Translations under genes and position numbers: made by a program
NCBI RefSeq assembly: GCF_025060895.1
Contig: NZ_JANZKV010000148.1
Coordinates: 12,039 to 54,418 of the forward strand
Reading direction: 5' to 3'
From: Stieleria sedimenti
Lineage (GTDB): Bacteria > Planctomycetota > Planctomycetia > Pirellulales > Pirellulaceae
Length of the DNA stretch: 42,380 nucleotides
Notes under the pieces: model-generated
Told to the model about the DNA's origin: nothing
What the model saw: only the letters and a program-made list of their open reading frames with translations
Database searches by the model: none
Shown here: positions 1 to 8,671 of the stretch, piece after piece
How positions within the stretch are numbered: position 1 is the stretch's first letter
Layout: every line of letters starts with the position of its first letter

Positions 1-111
1 GCGCTAGCGTCCGGGCCTCCTCGTCGAGCTGAACTTGGCGGGCTTGGCGATCAGCCCGCACAGTTTGCCAAACCGGCACCAAAGCGAATCCCGACAATTT
101 CCTTCGATTGA
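1..111 (+). CDS. Possible 3' end of a gene cut by the window edge
   Basis: The first frame is open from base 1 to a TGA at 109-111 and would encode the last 36 residues of a protein rich in Pro, Ala and Arg, ending in PTISFD. There is no start in the window and no recognisable domain. It may equally be chance open frame in GC-rich DNA. It is listed only so the window edge is accounted for. Confidence 0.2.
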   Translation, partial: ALASGPPRRAELGGLGDQPAQFAKPAPKRIPTISFD

Positions 112-189
112 TGAACCACTCGCCGCCGATTCAAAACCGGTGTGTCGTTGGTCTGTTTCGTTTGGCGTTCTCGTATCGGTGAGGGTGTG

Positions 190-858
190 ATGCCACTTCG
201 AAAACTCTGGAATTCGATTCGTGGCAAGTCGGCCACGCCAAAAGCCCGTGCGAGTTCAGAGACGGTGATTCCAGGGACAGGGTGCCCGGAACCAGGTTTG
301 AATCCAGCACCAGGCATGCAGCCCGCCCAGCAAACCTCCCCGCCGACGCAACGCCCCGCGACCGCGCCGGCTCGCGCTGCGACGTCCAAGTCCATTTCAG
401 GTGCCGCCACACGCGACGACAAGAAACTGTTTCGGCGGATGGAATCGCTGTCCGTTCAATCGGTGTTGGAAGTCGGTGTCGGTGACGGACGGCGATCGCT
501 GGCGATGTTGCACGCACTGACCCACAAAGGCCACTCGACCCCGATCCATTACATCGCGATTGATGAGTTTGAACTGGGGGGCAACGCGCTTTCGCTGCGA
601 GACTTTCACAAACAGTTGCGTGAGTACCCGGCCAAAGCACACCTGGTGCCGATGGCGATCGACGCCGGCCTGGATCGTGTGGTCCGAACGTACGGTCAAG
701 TCGATCTAATCCTGTGGTCCGCCGAGCTGCCGCCGACCCCGGCTCAGCACAACGCGCTGGCTCGCTTGAGCAAGTCGCAGACCATCGTGTTCGCCCAGGA
801 AAACGGCCGCTGGACCGAAACGCTGCCCGGCCTGGCTGCCGGAAAACGGGCCGCCTGA
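190..858 (+). CDS. Class I SAM-methyltransferase-like protein
   Basis: The product has 222 residues. I chose the ATG at 190 because GAGGGTG lies just upstream; the frame stays open to 142. The N-terminal ~75 residues are Pro/Ala-rich and low in complexity. The C-terminal part begins with VLEVGVGDGRRSLAML, which resembles motif I (the SAM-binding glycine loop) of Rossmann-fold methyltransferases. It continues with HYIAIDEFE, a plausible motif II acidic residue, and VDLILWSAELP, a motif IV-like strand. No catalytic motif that would identify a substrate is visible, so it may be a degenerate methyltransferase fold. The gene stands 176 bp upstream of glmS on the same strand with no obvious coupling. 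The fold assignment is fairly likely and the substrate is unknown. Confidence 0.7.
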   Translation: MPLRKLWNSIRGKSATPKARASSETVIPGTGCPEPGLNPAPGMQPAQQTSPPTQRPATAPARAATSKSISGAATRDDKKLFRRMESLSVQSVLEVGVGDGRRSLAMLHALTHKGHSTPIHYIAIDEFELGGNALSLRDFHKQLREYPAKAHLVPMAIDAGLDRVVRTYGQVDLILWSAELPPTPAQHNALARLSKSQTIVFAQENGRWTETLPGLAAGKRAA

Positions 859-1034
859 TCGATCCCAGCCGTTCCAACCGGCATCGTCGACGGGACCGGA
901 AAGATTTCTGGGATCGGCAGCGTCTGTGTTTTGAGCTAGGTTTGTTCATGCCGGAAACGGCAACTAAATTGATTCCCCCCGGTCAAGGCCGGCCGGGAAT
1001 GAACAGACTGACCTCCAAAACAGATTGAATTGCG

Positions 1035-2891
1035 ATGTGTGGAATTGTCGGATACGTCGGTTCGGACAAAGCGGGCGATTTCCTGCTCAGTGGTCTGCGC
1101 CGCTTGGAATACCGGGGATACGACAGTGCCGGCGTGGCGATCCACGGCGGTGACACGTTCCATATCACCCGCGCTGTCGGCCGAATCGACGCCCTCGCGA
1201 GCTCGTTGGGCCAAAATCCCGTGGACGGACCGATCGGGATCGGCCACACCCGCTGGGCCACCCACGGACCGGCGACCCAGGAAAACGCCCACCCGCACAT
1301 CGGCGGCGACGGCGAAGTGATCCTGGTGCACAACGGAGTCATCGAGAACTTCCAAACGCTGAAAAACGAGCTGATCGAAAAAGGCTACGCGTTTCAGTCC
1401 GCGACCGATAGCGAAGTGGTCGCCCACCTGATCGCCGAAGGCCTGCGCGTGACGCCGGAGACGGCCGAGGATCCGTCGCTGCAATACGTGCAGGCAGTCC
1501 AGTGGGCCGTCGCCCAGCTGCGCGGCACCTATGGACTCGTGATCGCCTTCCGTGATCAACCCGACTTGTTGATCGCCGCTCGATTCGGCAGCCCGCTGGT
1601 GATCGGAATCGGCAACGGGGAATACTTCGTCGCCAGCGATTCGTCCCCGTTGGCCGGTTGCACCGATCGCATCGTCTACATGGCCGATCACCAATTGGCA
1701 GTGCTCCGCCCCGGAGGCTTTTCGGTGACGCACCGGGAACAGGGCAAAGTGACGGTCCAGATCCAGCCCTTGGAAGCAGCCGAAGAAGAGGTCAGCTTGC
1801 AGGGCTATGAACACTACATGCTCAAGGAAATCTATGAGCAACCCGAATCGCTGAAGAACGCGATGCGCGGCCGGCTGGACGAAGAAAACGCCACCGCCGT
1901 GTTTGGCGGATTGAACCTGACGCCGCAACAACTACGCAGCGTCGAACGCATCATCCTGACCGGATGCGGCACCAGTTGGCATTCCGCGCTGGTCGGCGAG
2001 TACCTGATCGAGGAACTCGCGCGGATCCCCGTCTGTGTCGAATACGCCAGCGAATTGCGGTACCGCAACCCGCCGATCGAAAACAACACGCTGGTGTTCG
2101 GGATCACCCAAAGCGGCGAGACGGCCGACACGCTGGCCGCATTGCGGGAAACCAAACGCAAAGGACACCGCACGCTGGCCTTATGTAACGTCGTAGGAAG
2201 CTCCATCGCCCAGGCCGCCGACGGCGGCGTCTACTTGCACGCCGGGCCGGAAATCGGCGTGGCCAGCACCAAAGCCTACACGTCGCAGTGCTGCGTCTTG
2301 GCCATGCTGGCGCTGTACTTCGGACGGATCCGACACCTCAGCTTCGAAGCCGGACGAAACATCATCCGCGACCTGCAGCAAGCCCCCGGAGCGGTCCAGG
2401 AGGCCCTGACCTGTAACGAACACGTCAAAACCGTCGCGGAGAAGTACAAGGACGCCACGAACATTCTGTACCTCGGCCGCCAATACAACTTCCCAACCGC
2501 CCTGGAAGGCGCCCTGAAGCTGAAAGAAATCAGCTACGTCCACGCCGAAGGCTACCCGGCGGCGGAAATGAAACACGGCCCGATCGCACTGGTCGACGAA
2601 AAAACCCCCAGCGTGTTCATCATCCCCCAAGGCACCACGTATGACAAAGTGATGGCGAATATGGAGGAGGTGAAGGCCCGTGGAGGCCCGATCATCGCCG
2701 TTGCAAGCAAAAACGATCCGCACATCGATGCCGTCGCCGACGACGTGATCCATATCCCCGACGTTCCGGCCATCATCCAGCCGATCGTGTCCGTCGTGCC
2801 GCTGCAGCTGCTCTCCTATCACATCGCACTGCTGCGGGGCTGTGACGTCGACAAGCCAAGAAATTTGGCCAAAAGTGTGACGGTGGAGTAG
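1035..2891 (+). CDS. glmS: Glutamine--fructose-6-phosphate aminotransferase (isomerizing)
   Basis: This 618-residue cytoplasmic enzyme makes glucosamine-6-phosphate from fructose-6-phosphate and glutamine, the first step to UDP-GlcNAc. The start is fixed by MCGIVGYVG: Cys2 becomes the N-terminal nucleophile of the class II glutaminase domain (about residues 1-230). That domain also shows RRLEYRGYDSAG, TRWATHG and LVHNGVIEN. Two SIS domains follow, with ILTGCGTSWHSA and QSGETADT in the first and HAEGYPAAEMKHGPIAL in the second. The C-terminus PRNLAKSVTVE is the family hallmark. The length matches the usual ~610 residues. No convincing Shine-Dalgarno site precedes the ATG. Nothing like a glmS ribozyme was recognised in the 176 bp upstream. 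Confidence 0.98.
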   Translation: MCGIVGYVGSDKAGDFLLSGLRRLEYRGYDSAGVAIHGGDTFHITRAVGRIDALASSLGQNPVDGPIGIGHTRWATHGPATQENAHPHIGGDGEVILVHNGVIENFQTLKNELIEKGYAFQSATDSEVVAHLIAEGLRVTPETAEDPSLQYVQAVQWAVAQLRGTYGLVIAFRDQPDLLIAARFGSPLVIGIGNGEYFVASDSSPLAGCTDRIVYMADHQLAVLRPGGFSVTHREQGKVTVQIQPLEAAEEEVSLQGYEHYMLKEIYEQPESLKNAMRGRLDEENATAVFGGLNLTPQQLRSVERIILTGCGTSWHSALVGEYLIEELARIPVCVEYASELRYRNPPIENNTLVFGITQSGETADTLAALRETKRKGHRTLALCNVVGSSIAQAADGGVYLHAGPEIGVASTKAYTSQCCVLAMLALYFGRIRHLSFEAGRNIIRDLQQAPGAVQEALTCNEHVKTVAEKYKDATNILYLGRQYNFPTALEGALKLKEISYVHAEGYPAAEMKHGPIALVDEKTPSVFIIPQGTTYDKVMANMEEVKARGGPIIAVASKNDPHIDAVADDVIHIPDVPAIIQPIVSVVPLQLLSYHIALLRGCDVDKPRNLAKSVTVE

Positions 2892-3059
2892 TGACATTCC
2901 ACCCAAAATGGCATTCTTTCCTTGCGGATACCCGCAGCGAAATTACGCTCTTGATTGTTGCCCAATGAGCATGGGATGATCGTCGCCGAGACGGGGGCCA
3001 AGTCGACCCGGCGAGCAATCCATGACCAGGAACCCTTTTCTATTCGGATGAGAAAGACG

Positions 3060-3260
3060 ATGAATCGTACCGGCCTGACCTTTAATTCTCGCAAGGCGTT
3101 GATGAACAATATCGGAGAGGCCGCGGGGACGGAAATTGCAAATTTGATTGCCGAAATGGCCGCCGAAATCGAAGAATTGCGACGCAACAAGGTCAACGTC
3201 ACCCGCATCGTCCCGGCCACCAACGTCAATCTGATGGGCCGCAACGAAGACGCCATCTAG
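3060..3260 (+). CDS. Small conserved-looking hypothetical protein (66 aa)
   Basis: The frame is open from 2955, but the ATG at 3060 is the best start because AGAAAG lies just upstream; ATG 3048 is an alternative that adds four residues. The product is 66 residues and hydrophilic. A central segment (EIANLIAEMAAEIEELRR) has the heptad pattern of an amphipathic helix or short coiled coil. The tail ends in VNLMGRNEDAI. There is no signal peptide, membrane segment or metal motif. It lies 168 bp downstream of glmS, followed by a repeat-rich gap. I do not recognise the family. Its balanced composition, unlike the Arg/Pro-rich antisense frames here, supports real coding. Confidence 0.5.
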   Translation: MNRTGLTFNSRKALMNNIGEAAGTEIANLIAEMAAEIEELRRNKVNVTRIVPATNVNLMGRNEDAI

Positions 3261-3314
3261 CGTTAAAAAACGAAATCCGAGCTCTCGAGCCCTGTCCCCG
3301 GCAGAACAGCCCAC

Positions 3315-3505
3315 CAGGGAAGATGGGACCTATAGGACAGATGGGTCATATAGGTCCTATCCGGCCCATTTTCCCCTTGGCACCGGGGTCTGTCCCCTTG
3401 GCACCTTTCTCGCCCGAACGGACCACCCAGGGCAAATGGGCCCTATGGGTCATATAGGTCCTATCCGTCCCATTCCTCCCATGGCACCGGGGTCTGTCCC
3501 CTCGC
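3315..3505. repeat. Duplicated palindromic module with GGGGTCTGTCCCC core
   Basis: GGGTCATATAGGTCCTATCC occurs at 3343-3362 and again, identical, at 3447-3466. Each copy is followed by GGCACCGGGGTCTGTCCCC (3379 and 3483). In the first copy GGACCTAT upstream pairs with ATAGGTCC, giving a hairpin. GGGGTCTGTCCCC is itself a near-palindrome. The arrangement is that of REP-like intergenic repeats; no transposase is nearby. Confidence 0.7.
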
Positions 3506-3844
3506 GCTGCCGTCCACCGACGCGGCGCGACGCGCCCGACCACGTGCTCATTCCTTGCACCGTGTTTCCAATCCGGTGCCCACTTCGTGGGCAGACCGAA
3601 TGCTCGGATGACTGGCAAGATACGCTGATGCAATTTTCCAATGACGTCGCCGAGCACCACAAAGGCACTCAGGAGACCGCTAAAGCAGAAACAAAACCAC
3701 CACACACACCTTTGCGGCCGCGCCGTGAAATTCTGGTCCGCGTCGCGTGCGTACTGGCACGTCGCATGCAACCGACTCAGGGCAGGGAGGAAGCAGGGAT
3801 GCACATGCTTCTATGGATGGTCGCTTGAGACGCAACGGGGAATT

Positions 3845-3878
3845 GTGTCTCGGGCATCAGAGAGTGCTGCCGAGACAC
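3845..3878. repeat. Small hairpin
   Basis: GTGTCTCGG (3845-3853) pairs perfectly with CCGAGACAC (3870-3878) across a 16-base loop. It lies about 100 bp beyond the stop of the minus-strand TPR gene. It may act with the neighbouring hairpin in transcript termination or 3'-end protection. Confidence 0.4.
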
Positions 3879-3909
3879 CTCGCTGGGCAGAACTTGACGG
3901 ATGGCTTTC

Positions 3910-3949
3910 GAGTCGGGTGATCTGGTTCCGGTGCCGGATCACCCGACTC
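3910..3949 (-). terminator. Strong hairpin downstream of the TPR gene, no T-tract
   Basis: GAGTCGGGTGATC (3910-3922) and GATCACCCGACTC (3937-3949) form a perfect 13-bp stem with a 14-base loop. The stem begins 24 bp beyond the stop codon of the minus-strand gene ending at 3974. There is no U-tract after it in either direction, so it is an atypical intrinsic terminator or a 3' mRNA-stabilising stem. Confidence 0.45.
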
Positions 3950-3973
3950 CGCCGTTCCCTACGCACCGACCTC

Positions 3974-4816
3974 TCAGTTGCCGAACGGGTCGCCGCCAAA
4001 CGGATCGGCGCTTCCGCCCGCCGGAGCTCCGAATGGATCCGCTCCCGCATCGCTGCCGAACGGATCGCCTCCGGCAGGAGCAGCAGGCTCGCCGAATGGA
4101 TTCGAGTTGTCGCCCGCGGCCGGCATGCCCGCATCGCCGGCGTCGGCTGCAGCCCCTGCCGGTGCATCGTCGGCAAACGGATTGTCATCGAGTCCTTCCA
4201 AGGCATTGTTCTTTTCGACTTTGGGCTGTCCGTCGGCCAGCGCGGGACCGTCGTCGGCGAACGGATCATCGGGCACAGGCGCACTCGGAGCCGGCGGGGC
4301 CGGTGTGACCGCAACCGGCGGAGCCGTCGCGTTTGGTGCCGCGGCAGCCGGTGAAGCGCTGGGCTGGACTCCCAATTCCATCATTCGCGTGTCGGATCGA
4401 GTTGCCGCGTTCATCATCGCATTGACCCGTGCTTTCTGCCGAATCTCTTCCAGCTTCAGGCGAGCCGAACCCTGGAACCGCGACAGGGACCGCCCGATAC
4501 CGTCTGCGCCTCCGGTACGTGCTTCCATCTGCGCTCCCACCTGCCAATCCAGCTCCGCCTCGGCGGTCCGTCCCTGATTGTGGGCCACAATGCCGCGGAA
4601 GTAATAGGCACGCGGGTCACGTGTTCCGCCGTCGATGGCCTGCGACAGGTAGTCGTACGCTTCGGTGTATTGACCGGCATAATACGCGTGCACCCCCCGG
4701 CCATAGATCTCGGCCAGGATGGATTCGTTCTGTGCACTGGCTTGGTGTGAGCCGAGCATTGCTCCGATGAGCGCGAGCGCGGCCAGCGGTGCGAGAGAAA
4801 AAGAATGTCGGATCAT
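3974..4816 (-). CDS. Exported TPR-like protein with DPF/NPF-rich tail
   Basis: The product has 280 residues. I chose ATG 4816 over the in-frame TTG at 4837 because it places a clean signal peptide at the N-terminus: basic MIRH, a hydrophobic LAPLAALALIGAML core and a cut near ASA/Q. Residues ~40-110 carry a TPR-like pair (YGRGVHAYYAGQYTEA and DPRAYYFRGIVAHNQG), pointing to a protein-interaction role outside the cytoplasm. The C-terminal ~120 residues are Ala/Pro/Gly-rich and disordered-looking, with seven DPF or NPF triplets mostly followed by G or A, ending in GGDPFGN. The function is unknown. A 13-bp hairpin lies just beyond the stop. Confidence 0.8.
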   Translation of the reverse strand: MIRHSFSLAPLAALALIGAMLGSHQASAQNESILAEIYGRGVHAYYAGQYTEAYDYLSQAIDGGTRDPRAYYFRGIVAHNQGRTAEAELDWQVGAQMEARTGGADGIGRSLSRFQGSARLKLEEIRQKARVNAMMNAATRSDTRMMELGVQPSASPAAAAPNATAPPVAVTPAPPAPSAPVPDDPFADDGPALADGQPKVEKNNALEGLDDNPFADDAPAGAAADAGDAGMPAAGDNSNPFGEPAAPAGGDPFGSDAGADPFGAPAGGSADPFGGDPFGN

Positions 4817-5047
4817 CACGTTGGGGTCCTCTGACAAGTCGATCGGTTGATTGCGTGCAAGTTAGCCGTTGCAGGCGAATATTGCGGAAGAATAGACGAC
4901 AGCAACCTTGCCGATAGGTCGGCGTACAGACCGATAAGAGAATTCGGCCATTGAACCCCTGTAGGATACTTGTGCCGAGTTGCTCGGGCAAACGGATTCG
5001 AGCCGTCGGTCCAGAATTTACGGGTTCACCAGACCGTCAGCCCCCGA

Positions 5048-6565
5048 CTAGGCGGCTTTTTCTCGGGGTTCCTTGGGCGGAGCGTCTGCGGGAGGTTCCA
5101 CCTGTTCTGGTTCGGCGTTTCGCCCCGCCCCGGACAGTTCCAGCAGCCGACCGACCGCCGCACGCAGCGGAGGATCGTCAGAAAGCTCCTCTGGGCCGCG
5201 AGCGAGATTCGCCTTGGCCTGGTCGGAAAGGACCGACCGCTGAATCTTGGACTGCAGCGCATTCAATTCGGCTTCCAACTTCAAAATCTCTCGCTTCCTG
5301 GCATCCAGTACGGGAGAAGCGATGTCGGCCGCCGCGTCCGGCTCGCTCGGCGAATTGGCCTCCGGTGGATCGATGCCGACCAGCATGGGGAACGACGCCT
5401 CGCGCCAACGATCGGCCAGCTTGGCGAGCGCCTCGGGTTCCATCGGAATCACAAATCCCGGATCCGGCGTCACGCCCCAATCGTCGTCTTCGGTTGCATC
5501 GGCGGTGCGGTGGATGTTCTTGTTGTTGGGGCGAAAGTATCTCGCCACGGTCAACCGCAAGGCGCTGCGGCCGTATTGCAGCGGCATGATCTCCTGCACG
5601 GTTCCCTTGCCGTAGCTGCGCGTGCCCACGACGATCGCCCGCCCGTTGTCCTGCAAACACGCGGCGACGATTTCGCTGGCGCTGGCGGAATTTTCATCGA
5701 TCAGGATGGCGATCGGCTTGGCGGCATCGACCAGCGTTCCGGGTGTGGCCGCGTAAGACTCTTCGATTTCGCCGTCGCGGATCCGGGTGGAAACGATTTG
5801 CCCCTTCGACAAAAACATGTCACTGACGTCGCGTGCGGCGTACAACAACCCGCCCCCATTGCCGCGCAGATCCATCACCAAGGCATCGAAATCGTTATCC
5901 AGATCGGCCAACACCTGCTCCAACTCGCGAACCGTTTTTTCTCCAAAACTTTTCAGCCGGACATAGGCCACCGAAGGCTCGCTGGCCAACCGGTACACCC
6001 AGCGGTTGGACGCGTCGCGATGATCACCGACGACCGATTCCAATTCGATCGTCGCGCGCTGGACCGACATCGTGTGTTGCTCGTCGCCACGCAGCACCGT
6101 CAGGGACACCATCGTGCCCGGCGGTCCCTTCAACCGATCGCTGACATCAGCCAACAACATCTCCGAAACATCCTGACCGTTCACTTTGATGATCAGGTCG
6201 TTCGGCAAGACGCCCGCACGCAACGCCGGCGAATTGACCAGCGGCGTGACCACCCGAACCGGCTCCCCCGGGTTAGGCTGATCCACGTAGATCCCGATGC
6301 CGGCGAATTCCTGATGCATGTTGTCCTGAAACGACCGATACGCATCGACGGCGAAATACCCGCTGTGCTCGTCCAACTGACTGACCACGCCCTCCATCGC
6401 CGCCATCACCAACCCCTTGCGGTCGACCGGATCGACATAGTTTTGTTCGATCAGTTCGATCGCTTCACCCAAAATGCTCGCCGTCCGGGTGTTGCGGTAC
6501 GTGAAATGACACAAAATGCTGACGACCACCGCAAAGAGAATCAGATTGAAGTTGCGGGGTGGCAT
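5048..6565 (-). CDS. S41-family carboxy-terminal processing protease (Ctp-like)
   Basis: This 505-residue membrane-anchored serine protease trims C-termini of envelope proteins in the periplasm. The ATG at 6565 is used; an in-frame TTG at 6577 is possible. Residues ~6-22 form a single N-terminal hydrophobic anchor. A PDZ domain spans about 85-165 (AGIGIYVDQ, SPALRAGVLPNDLIIKVNG). The S41 core holds MDLRGNGGGLL, the nucleophile segment ENSASASEIVA with Ser near 292, and GTRSYGKGTVQ with the general-base Lys about 25 residues later. The spacing matches the Ser/Lys dyad of Prc/CtpA. The tail is acidic then Pro-rich (PPADAPPKEPREKAA). It has no close partner gene; it shares strand with the membrane protein upstream. 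Confidence 0.93.
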   Translation of the reverse strand: MPPRNFNLILFAVVVSILCHFTYRNTRTASILGEAIELIEQNYVDPVDRKGLVMAAMEGVVSQLDEHSGYFAVDAYRSFQDNMHQEFAGIGIYVDQPNPGEPVRVVTPLVNSPALRAGVLPNDLIIKVNGQDVSEMLLADVSDRLKGPPGTMVSLTVLRGDEQHTMSVQRATIELESVVGDHRDASNRWVYRLASEPSVAYVRLKSFGEKTVRELEQVLADLDNDFDALVMDLRGNGGGLLYAARDVSDMFLSKGQIVSTRIRDGEIEESYAATPGTLVDAAKPIAILIDENSASASEIVAACLQDNGRAIVVGTRSYGKGTVQEIMPLQYGRSALRLTVARYFRPNNKNIHRTADATEDDDWGVTPDPGFVIPMEPEALAKLADRWREASFPMLVGIDPPEANSPSEPDAAADIASPVLDARKREILKLEAELNALQSKIQRSVLSDQAKANLARGPEELSDDPPLRAAVGRLLELSGAGRNAEPEQVEPPADAPPKEPREKAA

Positions 6566-6709
6566 ACGCTGAAACAAACTTGTGTGAAGGGATTTGGGCG
6601 GTGATCGTCAGGCTGTGATCGGGGCAGCGCAAACGCCGGTACCGCGAACTGCCTATTGTACGGCGTCGATCAGCCCAACGGAAATCCCCACCTGCCCAGC
6701 CGCTTATGG

Positions 6710-8221
6710 CTACACCCCGCCCAAAAATGGAATCGGAATCAGCACCGCGTGCTGTTGCACCCAGGTTTGCAATCCGTCCCAACTGGTGTACTGCGAAAGC
6801 GTGACGAAGAACAAATAGATCGCAACGACACCGGGCAGCAACAATCGCACCGTCCAACGCGAAAGAAAACTCCATTTGCCGGTCGGTTTCACGGCCCCGT
6901 CCCCGAAATGGAGGGCGATTCGTTTGGCCCGACGCATCGCCAACCCCTCGGCCAATCGCGCCGGCAAAATGAACGCCACAAACATCAGCGTCGGCAACCA
7001 AACGACCTCGCGCGGCGTCGCTTCGATCTTCAGCAGGTACAGCGGAATCGGCAGGATCACCAACCCCAGCACCATCGCCGTCAGCCACGCCCAGGGCGCA
7101 TAGCAAAACAACCGACGGATGCGACGCACCTCGAACAGCGCCCGCACTCGGTTCTCCGCCGCAAAGTGCGCCTGCAGCATCGGCAAGTACAGCAGCACCA
7201 CCCCCAAAGCGATCAACGCCAACCCGCCGACCAGCCCCGCCAACCCCGTCTCGCCGTTGCGGTTGGCGGCAATGATGATCATCGCCGGGATCAACCACAC
7301 CAACGTCCCCAACGCTCCACGCAATCCGAGCCAAAAGAAACGCCCCAGTTCCAAGGAATGCGTGAAATCCCATAGCCGGTCGGGCAATGGAAGATACGTA
7401 CTCGGCCGCCACGCCTGTCGCAGCATCCGCTTCGGCTGCGGCCACAAAAAATGGACCAGCCGTCCGCCCCGCGCCAACGCCCAGAGCAAATACAAAACCC
7501 CCAGACAAGCCGCGGCGATCGCGGCAATGCGGAGAACGGTTGCTTGAGCCGCACCGGGCGCGATCAAGGAAGCGACACTTTCCCAATGGGCTAACAGTTG
7601 GACAGGCAACGATCCGACGACGACCGCCAGCACCACGATCCCGATTTGTCCGGCCGCACGAAGATGGGGCAACGATTCACGCAGGGTTCCCCCACGCGTC
7701 AATCGGCCGGCAACATCCAACAGATAGCCGAACGTGATCAACTGCAGAATCGGGATCGCCGCCAAGACCGCCAGACAAACGATCAACGAGGCAAGGCTAA
7801 ACAGACCACGGATCAACCAGCTGATTCCCGCGACGACGGTCCGAACCACACCCCGGCGGGCAGGCGACGATGTCTCCTCCGCGGAAACCAACGCATCGCC
7901 GTTGGCTGGCAATTCGCCGTTGGCTGGCAATTCGCCGTTGGCTGGCAATTCGCCGTTGGCTGGCAATTCGCCGTTGGCTGGCAATTCGCCGTTGGCTGGC
8001 AATTCACCGCTGGCTGGCAATTCGCCCTCGGTCGTTGCCTCAACTTCGGCTGGCAGCTCGGTCATTGGCATCGTGCCGACTGCGGCCGAGGACGCATGTG
8101 TGTCGGCCTGCCGACCGATCTGCTGACCGCCAGTCTCGTCCACCGATTCGATTTCCGGGGAAGACAATTCGTTGGTTGGTTCAATCACTTCATTGCACAG
8201 AATTCGGTGTGAAGCGGTCAA
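6710..8221 (-). CDS. Multi-spanning membrane protein with GELPAN repeat
   Basis: The product has up to 503 residues. The start is uncertain: 8221 is a TTG, 8188 is an in-frame GTG, and neither has a clear ribosome site. The N-terminal ~130 residues are acidic and cytoplasmic-looking, and contain GELPAS plus six GELPAN hexapeptides. The rest has about eight hydrophobic segments, including a Leu/Ala/Ile-rich pair near ~145-180, and a short hydrophilic C-terminus. The pattern recalls DUF4013-type planctomycete membrane proteins, but that is only a resemblance. No transport or catalytic motif is visible. The neighbour downstream is the S41 protease, with a 144 bp gap. Confidence 0.8.
   Translation of the reverse strand: MTASHRILCNEVIEPTNELSSPEIESVDETGGQQIGRQADTHASSAAVGTMPMTELPAEVEATTEGELPASGELPANGELPANGELPANGELPANGELPANGELPANGDALVSAEETSSPARRGVVRTVVAGISWLIRGLFSLASLIVCLAVLAAIPILQLITFGYLLDVAGRLTRGGTLRESLPHLRAAGQIGIVVLAVVVGSLPVQLLAHWESVASLIAPGAAQATVLRIAAIAAACLGVLYLLWALARGGRLVHFLWPQPKRMLRQAWRPSTYLPLPDRLWDFTHSLELGRFFWLGLRGALGTLVWLIPAMIIIAANRNGETGLAGLVGGLALIALGVVLLYLPMLQAHFAAENRVRALFEVRRIRRLFCYAPWAWLTAMVLGLVILPIPLYLLKIEATPREVVWLPTLMFVAFILPARLAEGLAMRRAKRIALHFGDGAVKPTGKWSFLSRWTVRLLLPGVVAIYLFFVTLSQYTSWDGLQTWVQQHAVLIPIPFLGGV
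7899..8024 (-). repeat. Seven tandem copies of an in-frame 18-bp unit
   Basis: CCGTTGGCTGGCAATTCG is repeated head to tail at 7899, 7917, 7935, 7953, 7971, 7989 and 8007. The first five copies are identical and the last two have one change each. On the coding strand each unit reads GELPAN (GELPAS in the 5'-most copy). The near-identity of the copies suggests recent, length-variable expansion. Confidence 0.95.
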
Positions 8222-8671
8222 CGGCGAGCCGCGATCGGTCGAGGCGAAAAAAAACTTTGAAACTCTTGCCCGCTTTCGCGGTGGCTGGGCTCATCGCGAT
8301 GGCGCGATCCAAGGGTGACCGCAAATCCAGGCTATCCTGTTCGCCCGTCAGATGGGCATTCTTGGCAAACTGAAACGCGAATTCGTTCACTTTCTTTTCA
8401 TTCTTCGCGTGATTCACTTCAGCCAGGCATCGGAGCGTCTTGCGCCGGCGACCACAAACGCTGCGCGACCGTGCAATTTGGACACCACCCGGTGGCGGTT
8501 AGTCAAGGCTGGTAAACCTTGCGGCGTTCAGACCATGCCATCAAGGGATCCTACTGGTTGTTCCGATTCACTCTCTCGTGCCGGGGATTCCGGCTCCCAT
8601 GACGATCGAAAGCCCGCAACCTTCGATCGACAAGCGACGCATCCAGTTCTGCTCAACGGGTACGGGGACCT
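8222..8671. other. Divergent intergenic region
   Basis: This 450-bp gap separates the minus-strand membrane protein from the plus-strand HtrA gene, so it should hold promoters for both. I saw no recognisable RNA, convincing sigma-70 promoter or repeat. Short open frames here begin at alternative start codons without ribosome sites and look like noise. Confidence 0.5.

Larger units (their letters stand above)
3261..3973. other. Gene-poor 0.7 kb stretch with short repeats and hairpins
   Basis: No credible gene was found. Open frames here translate to Pro/Arg-rich or Met-Gly-Pro-Ile runs produced by the repeats. The left part holds a duplicated palindromic module (3315-3505). The right end holds two hairpins (3845-3878 and 3910-3949) just beyond the stop of the minus-strand gene. 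Confidence 0.6.

Noticed and set aside
859-1034. glmS ribozyme or riboswitch upstream of glmS
   Set aside because: No recognisable pseudoknot core or conserved cleavage region; the element is typical of Firmicutes.
2819-3256. Minus-strand frame ending near glmS with a YSTVTLLAKFLG-like translation
   Set aside because: That string is the reverse complement of the conserved glmS C-terminus and appears as a false protein in many genomes.
4965-5045. tRNA-like words (GGATTCGAGCCG, GGGTTCACCAG) near the S41 gene end
   Set aside because: I could not fold a full cloverleaf with acceptor, anticodon and T arms; at most a degraded fragment.
4970-6604. A 544-codon plus-strand open frame opposite the S41 protease
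   Set aside because: It is antisense to a gene with intact catalytic motifs, and its Arg/His/Gln-rich composition is typical of a shadow frame in GC-rich DNA.
7899-8024. CRISPR array from regularly spaced repeats
   Set aside because: Units are contiguous 18-mers without spacers and are in frame within a protein gene.
8190-8417. A 75-codon minus-strand frame starting at GTG 8417
   Set aside because: No ribosome site, overlaps the membrane protein start, and has no recognisable pattern.
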